DNA of 64,000 bases from Flavobacteriales bacterium (GTDB lineage Bacteria > Bacteroidota > Bacteroidia > Flavobacteriales_E > Vicingaceae), in the NCBI GenBank assembly GCA_020853105.1, contig JADYZM010000025.1, positions 83,985 to 147,984 on the forward strand, read 5' to 3'. The position numbers and the translations under genes are program-made. Below are positions 60,980 through 64,000 of the stretch, one piece after another. The notes under the pieces were generated by a model. It was not told where the DNA came from, searched no databases, and saw nothing but the letters and a program-made list of their open reading frames with translations. The first letter of the stretch is position 1, and each line of letters starts with the position of its first letter.

Positions 60980-61641
60980 TTATGAAAGATACAGCAGCAA
61001 CATACGATATATTTAGCATTTCTCTTGAAGCTCATCAACCTGCAATCACAATTACAAGTAATTGGTGGTTTGTTGGCGTTGTTGCCGTTCTGATAATTGT
61101 CTATTTTCTTCTTAAAAAGAGGTGTTCAAAATTAGCCAAGTGGCAAAGTTTGGAGGTTGAAATTTCGGGTACGCCCAAAATTACTTACAAAGTTGAACGT
61201 AATTATGAAAACCTTTACATCGCAAATCGTATTCATATTGAACTGACAACAAGAAAAGCGGCTATTCCGATTGATGAAAACCACGACAGTATTGAAGAAG
61301 TTTACAATTCTTGGTACAAGTTGTTTAACATCATCAGAGACGAAATAAAAACAGTTCCCGGAAAATATCTCAAAGACCACGACCCAACAGAGGCGTTGGT
61401 AGGATTAACACGCAAAATACTAAATGACGGGTTGCGACCGCATTTAACAGAACACCAAGCTAAGTTTCGGAAATGGCTTGATAATGCAAAGACAGAACAT
61501 AAGTACAAAGACCTTTCACCGCAAGAGATACAAAAACAATATCCCGACTTTGAAAATCTTGTCAAATCAATGAAAGAGGTAAATACCGTTTTGGCAAATT
61601 ATGCAAACGAATTGGATAAACTGATTAAAGGCAAAAAATGA
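60970..61641 (+). CDS. Single-pass membrane protein of unknown family, candidate effector
   Basis: 223 residues. Short N-terminal part (1-30), a membrane helix (about 32-48, WWFVGVVAVLIIVYFLL) with KKR after it, then a ~170-residue soluble domain with no recognised fold (SLEVEISGTPKITYKVERN; NRIHIELTTRKAAIPI; SWYKLFNIIRDEIKTV; helical end VLANYANELDKLIKG). An alternative ATG at 60982 removes the 10-base overlap. By position after two TIR-like genes it may be the effector of a Thoeris-like system; no SIR2-SLOG, macro or caspase part is seen. It stands 4 bases before the methylase gene. Confidence 0.6.
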   Translation: MAIIMKDTAATYDIFSISLEAHQPAITITSNWWFVGVVAVLIIVYFLLKKRCSKLAKWQSLEVEISGTPKITYKVERNYENLYIANRIHIELTTRKAAIPIDENHDSIEEVYNSWYKLFNIIRDEIKTVPGKYLKDHDPTEALVGLTRKILNDGLRPHLTEHQAKFRKWLDNAKTEHKYKDLSPQEIQKQYPDFENLVKSMKEVNTVLANYANELDKLIKGKK

Positions 61642-61645
61642 AATA

Positions 61646-62752
61646 ATGCTATTTGACGAATACACATATTTCAATCATAAGTTTCCCGAACCGCAGTATT
61701 TGGGTGCGAAGCACACGCATTTAGCGTGGATTAAAAAGTTTGTTCCCGACAATATCAATGTGGCTTTGGACGCTTTTGCAGGTTCTCAGTCGGTGGCGTT
61801 TTTGTTTAAGCAAATGGGGTTGCAAACCATTACTAACGATTTTTTGAATTTCAACAATCAAATTGGTTTGGCGTTGGTTGAAAACGGAAATGAAAAAATT
61901 ACGAAAGAAGATTTAGAAATTTTGTTTCAACCTGCAAAAAATAAAAACGATTTTCAGCTAATGAAATCCGTTTTTACAAACGTATTTTTTGAAGAAAACG
62001 AAGCGGAATTTTTGGACAATTTTAGAGCCAATATTCCCTTGTTGAGTTCGCCACACAAACAAGCGTTGGCTTATTCAATCATTAACCGAAGTATGACACG
62101 AAAAGTTACAATGGGACATTTCGGACATACACAAGCGTTGAAATATGCAAGCAACCCCGAACGCATAAAACGCAACAGAAGTTTGATACGACCAATCAAA
62201 GAAATCTTTGAAGATTTATTGCCAAAATACAACGAGGCAATTTTTGACAACAAGCAAGAAAACAGAAGTTGCAATCAAAATATTTTGGACTTGTCGCCAA
62301 CGCTTGAAAACGTTGATTTGGCTTACTTTGACCCGCCATATTGCGACAGCCACGCAGATTATCAAAGTTTCTATCATTTGTTAGAAACCTTTACGGAATA
62401 TTGGCAAGACAAAGAATTTGTAAACGGGATTAAACGCTACGAGCCACAACGTTTCAGCGGTTTTGACAAAAAACGAGATGTAATTGAATCGTTTGAAAAA
62501 CTGTTTGAGTATTCGCAAGAAATTCCGCATTGGCTCATCAGCTACAACGACAGAAGTTATCCGAGTGTAGAAGAATTATCAAAGATAATTTCCAAATACA
62601 GAAACGTAACCATTGAAGCAAAAGCATATCACAATGGCAGAGGCGGAAAAGGAAGCGTAGCAGGAAGCCACGAAGTTTTATTTGTGTGCAAACCAAAGAA
62701 GAAACATTTTATCACAACAACACAAGAAGAAGTCGTAAATGAAAGATTTTAA
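61646..62752 (+). CDS. D12-class adenine-specific DNA methyltransferase
   Basis: 368 residues. Motif X YLGAKHTHLAWI, motif I DAFAGSQSVAFLF, and the catalytic motif IV FDPPYC at 228-233 (Asp229-Tyr232). Motif order X-I-TRD-IV is as in Dam/FokI-type enzymes. It methylates adenine N6 in its target; the target is unknown. It overlaps the next gene by 14 bases, a typical methylase-nuclease arrangement. Confidence 0.9.
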   Translation: MLFDEYTYFNHKFPEPQYLGAKHTHLAWIKKFVPDNINVALDAFAGSQSVAFLFKQMGLQTITNDFLNFNNQIGLALVENGNEKITKEDLEILFQPAKNKNDFQLMKSVFTNVFFEENEAEFLDNFRANIPLLSSPHKQALAYSIINRSMTRKVTMGHFGHTQALKYASNPERIKRNRSLIRPIKEIFEDLLPKYNEAIFDNKQENRSCNQNILDLSPTLENVDLAYFDPPYCDSHADYQSFYHLLETFTEYWQDKEFVNGIKRYEPQRFSGFDKKRDVIESFEKLFEYSQEIPHWLISYNDRSYPSVEELSKIISKYRNVTIEAKAYHNGRGGKGSVAGSHEVLFVCKPKKKHFITTTQEEVVNERF

Positions 62753-63845
62753 TTATTGGAAGAAATTGCACGAAAGCGAACAACTTGATGAGTTTAGTTC
62801 GGACAACATTGGTTTGCTTTGGCTGAAAACAAAATCAATCGTTCGTAAAGAATTGATTGCGGAATTTATTGAGCAAAATAAAATTACGCTCAAAGAAACG
62901 GCATTAGGCAAACAGTTTGTTGAACTCTTTGAATTGCTTTGTAAAAACCTTGATAATTCTCATAAGATTTTAGACGTTTACATAAAAGACAAAAACAAAA
63001 TCCAAGTTTCGGAACTCAACACCGAACAGTTGGTTTCGGAATTATACAAACTGAAAAATTTTGATTGGGGTGGCGACTACCAAAATTCGTTGGATAAGTA
63101 TTTGGTAAGTCGTTATGTGAAAGTTCACAAATCTTACGATACACTTGTTTCAAAATTTGAAACAGAAATTCACGTTGCTGTTCAAGGTTATGTTTTGAAC
63201 AGTTGGTATAACCATTGGAGCAGTATTTTGATTGAACACATTTTCAAATCGCACCCAACAGTTTTACCGACAGTCGGACAAATCAAAAGTGTTGATTTCT
63301 TTATCAATAATGTTCCGTTTGATTTGAAAGTAACGTATTTGCCTGCCGAATACATCAAATTCAAACGAAAAGAAAAAGGGTTGCCTGTTGAACTTACATT
63401 TTTGAAAAGTAAAGCAACAGAAGCAAAAATTACATTTGACAAAAAAGCGAAAGATACCGACATTTTCTACGAAATAGTTGAGAAAATGAAAGACAAGAAT
63501 GATGAATTTTGCAATGGAGTTTTGACAAAATTGAAAAACGAAAAACTTGAAATTCTGAAAGAAGTGCAAAACGGCCCGAAAATATTGGCAACGTGGCTTT
63601 ACGAAAATCAAGGCGAAATGCGTTTCGGTTCAGAAAATCGTTTGTTTCTTGTATTGGTGGACACAGACGACTTTGCTAATTCGTGGAAACTGAAACGTAA
63701 CCTTGAACTTTTGAAACCGACAATTATGAACTATTTGGACAACTTCAAAAACAAGAAAATTGACGACTTAAAAGTTTCGTTCGGCTACAAAGGAAAACCG
63801 CAGACTTTTACAGCATTGACGGACATAATATTTGTGGTAAAATAG
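62739..63845 (+). CDS. Putative type II restriction endonuclease (PD-(D/E)XK)
   Basis: 368 residues. Segment SVDFFINNVPFDLKVTYLP gives Asp186, Asp195 and Lys197, the D-x(n)-D-x-K layout of PD-(D/E)XK nucleases. A helical front part (1-130) and a C-terminal part with NRLFLVLVDTDDF surround it. It overlaps the methylase by 14 bases and is probably its cognate nuclease. No family name recognised; specificity unknown. Confidence 0.65.
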   Translation: MKDFNYWKKLHESEQLDEFSSDNIGLLWLKTKSIVRKELIAEFIEQNKITLKETALGKQFVELFELLCKNLDNSHKILDVYIKDKNKIQVSELNTEQLVSELYKLKNFDWGGDYQNSLDKYLVSRYVKVHKSYDTLVSKFETEIHVAVQGYVLNSWYNHWSSILIEHIFKSHPTVLPTVGQIKSVDFFINNVPFDLKVTYLPAEYIKFKRKEKGLPVELTFLKSKATEAKITFDKKAKDTDIFYEIVEKMKDKNDEFCNGVLTKLKNEKLEILKEVQNGPKILATWLYENQGEMRFGSENRLFLVLVDTDDFANSWKLKRNLELLKPTIMNYLDNFKNKKIDDLKVSFGYKGKPQTFTALTDIIFVVK

Positions 63846-63866
63846 AACGACCGACAGAAAAACGCC

Positions 63867-64000
63867 TGTGCATAACAGCGGTTTTGCGTCAGGCGGGCTG
63901 ACGTGTAAATTGAACGTTAGTGCTTTTTATTAACTTTGGTGCAAGGTTGAAAGTTTGTGCTTCTAATCCCGCCCGAACGCAAAGCCGCAAAACGTTAGCA
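63867..64000. repeat. attC-like imperfect palindrome 2 (end of cassette 2)
   Basis: Outer ends TGTGCATAAC (63867-63876) and GTTAGCA (63994-64000); inner arms GCGGTTTTGC (63878-63887) and GCAAAGCCGC (63979-63988), identical to palindrome 1; deeper arms GGCGGG (63892-63897) and CCCGCC (63968-63973), different from palindrome 1 but again fully paired. Right-hand spacer of 5 bases as in palindrome 1. The right end touches the window edge, so the next cassette is not seen. Confidence 0.75.

Larger units (their letters stand above)
59371..63994 (+). mobile_element. Defence cassette 2 (putative, 4.6 kb)
   Basis: Begins with TTATGCACA at 59371, whose complement with the preceding G is exactly the left end (TGTGCATAAC, 63867-63876) of the palindrome that ends it, over 10 bp. 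It holds XRE, two TIR-like proteins, a membrane protein, an adenine methylase and a nuclease candidate. A third cassette would start at 63995. No integrase seen. Boundaries inferred from sequence only. Confidence 0.55.

Noticed and set aside
60970..61641. Reading the membrane protein as a SLATT, macro or caspase-type effector
   Set aside because: It has a single membrane helix and none of the motifs that define those families, so it is left as unknown.
50588..64000. A classical integron with IntI
   Set aside because: No integrase gene and no GTTRRRY ends; only the cassette-like logic is kept, so I do not call it an integron.
1..64000. CRISPR arrays, rRNA genes, insertion sequences and phage genes
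   Set aside because: No regularly spaced direct repeats, no rRNA sequence, and no transposase, integrase or phage structural protein among the frames.

Overview
The window is AT-rich DNA from a member of the Bacteroidota, most likely Flavobacteriales-like. The lineage call rests on several signs: three secreted proteins with type IX secretion C-terminal sorting domains, a complete BatA-E aerotolerance operon, the bamD-rpoZ-coaBC-DUF4835-recN gene order, many Bacteroidota-only DUF families (DUF4199, DUF4294, DUF4835, DUF6913), and repeated TAnnTTTG promoter -7 elements. No rRNA or CRISPR array is present. One tRNA-Met(CAT) gene lies at 29446-29519.

Positions 1-50587 are chromosomal core. In order they hold: FKBP isomerases (1-1263); a secreted M43 protease; the bamD-rpoZ-coaBC-DUF4835-recN-lipoprotein-fabI run (2807-8813); a minus-strand rsfS-ftsH-cdsA-psd operon (9262-13245); rho, DUF4199 and a secreted endonuclease I; a large repeat/PKD adhesin-like protein and twin beta-helix proteins (16922-21390); ribH and a TPR protein divergent from recF-dciA; a dipeptide epimerase and pyruvate carboxylase; the MoxR/DUF58/BatA-E block (31580-39806); a minus-strand rpoN-PAP2-truA-ABC-lipoprotein run (39803-45911); a ferredoxin divergent from a LuxC-type acyl-CoA reductase; and a TPR/SpoIIE phosphatase ending at 50587.

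From 50658 to the right edge the content changes completely to antiviral-defence genes, organised as two large cassettes. Cassette 1 (50659-59370) carries an XRE regulator, a small restriction-modification accessory protein, a 1317-residue GIY-YIG/helicase/methyltransferase fusion, and a SIR2-HerA pair. Cassette 2 (59371-63994) carries an XRE regulator, two TIR-like (ThsB/MTH538-type) proteins, a single-pass membrane protein of unknown family, a D12-class adenine methylase and a PD-(D/E)XK nuclease candidate.

The most unusual observation is how these cassettes are bounded. Each ends in a ~135-bp imperfect palindrome (59242-59378 and 63867-64000). The two palindromes share the same 10-bp inner arms and have covarying deeper arms. 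The left-end 9-10 bases of each palindrome are the exact reverse complement of the first bases of its own cassette, not of the bases that flank it on the right. That is the signature expected if each cassette was once a circle inserted by recombination between G and TT of GTTA, as integron cassettes are. The end bases do not fit the classical GTTRRRY rule and no integrase is visible, so this may be a divergent integron or an unrelated cassette system that moves multi-gene defence operons. All similarity statements are from memory and motif reading; no database search was run.
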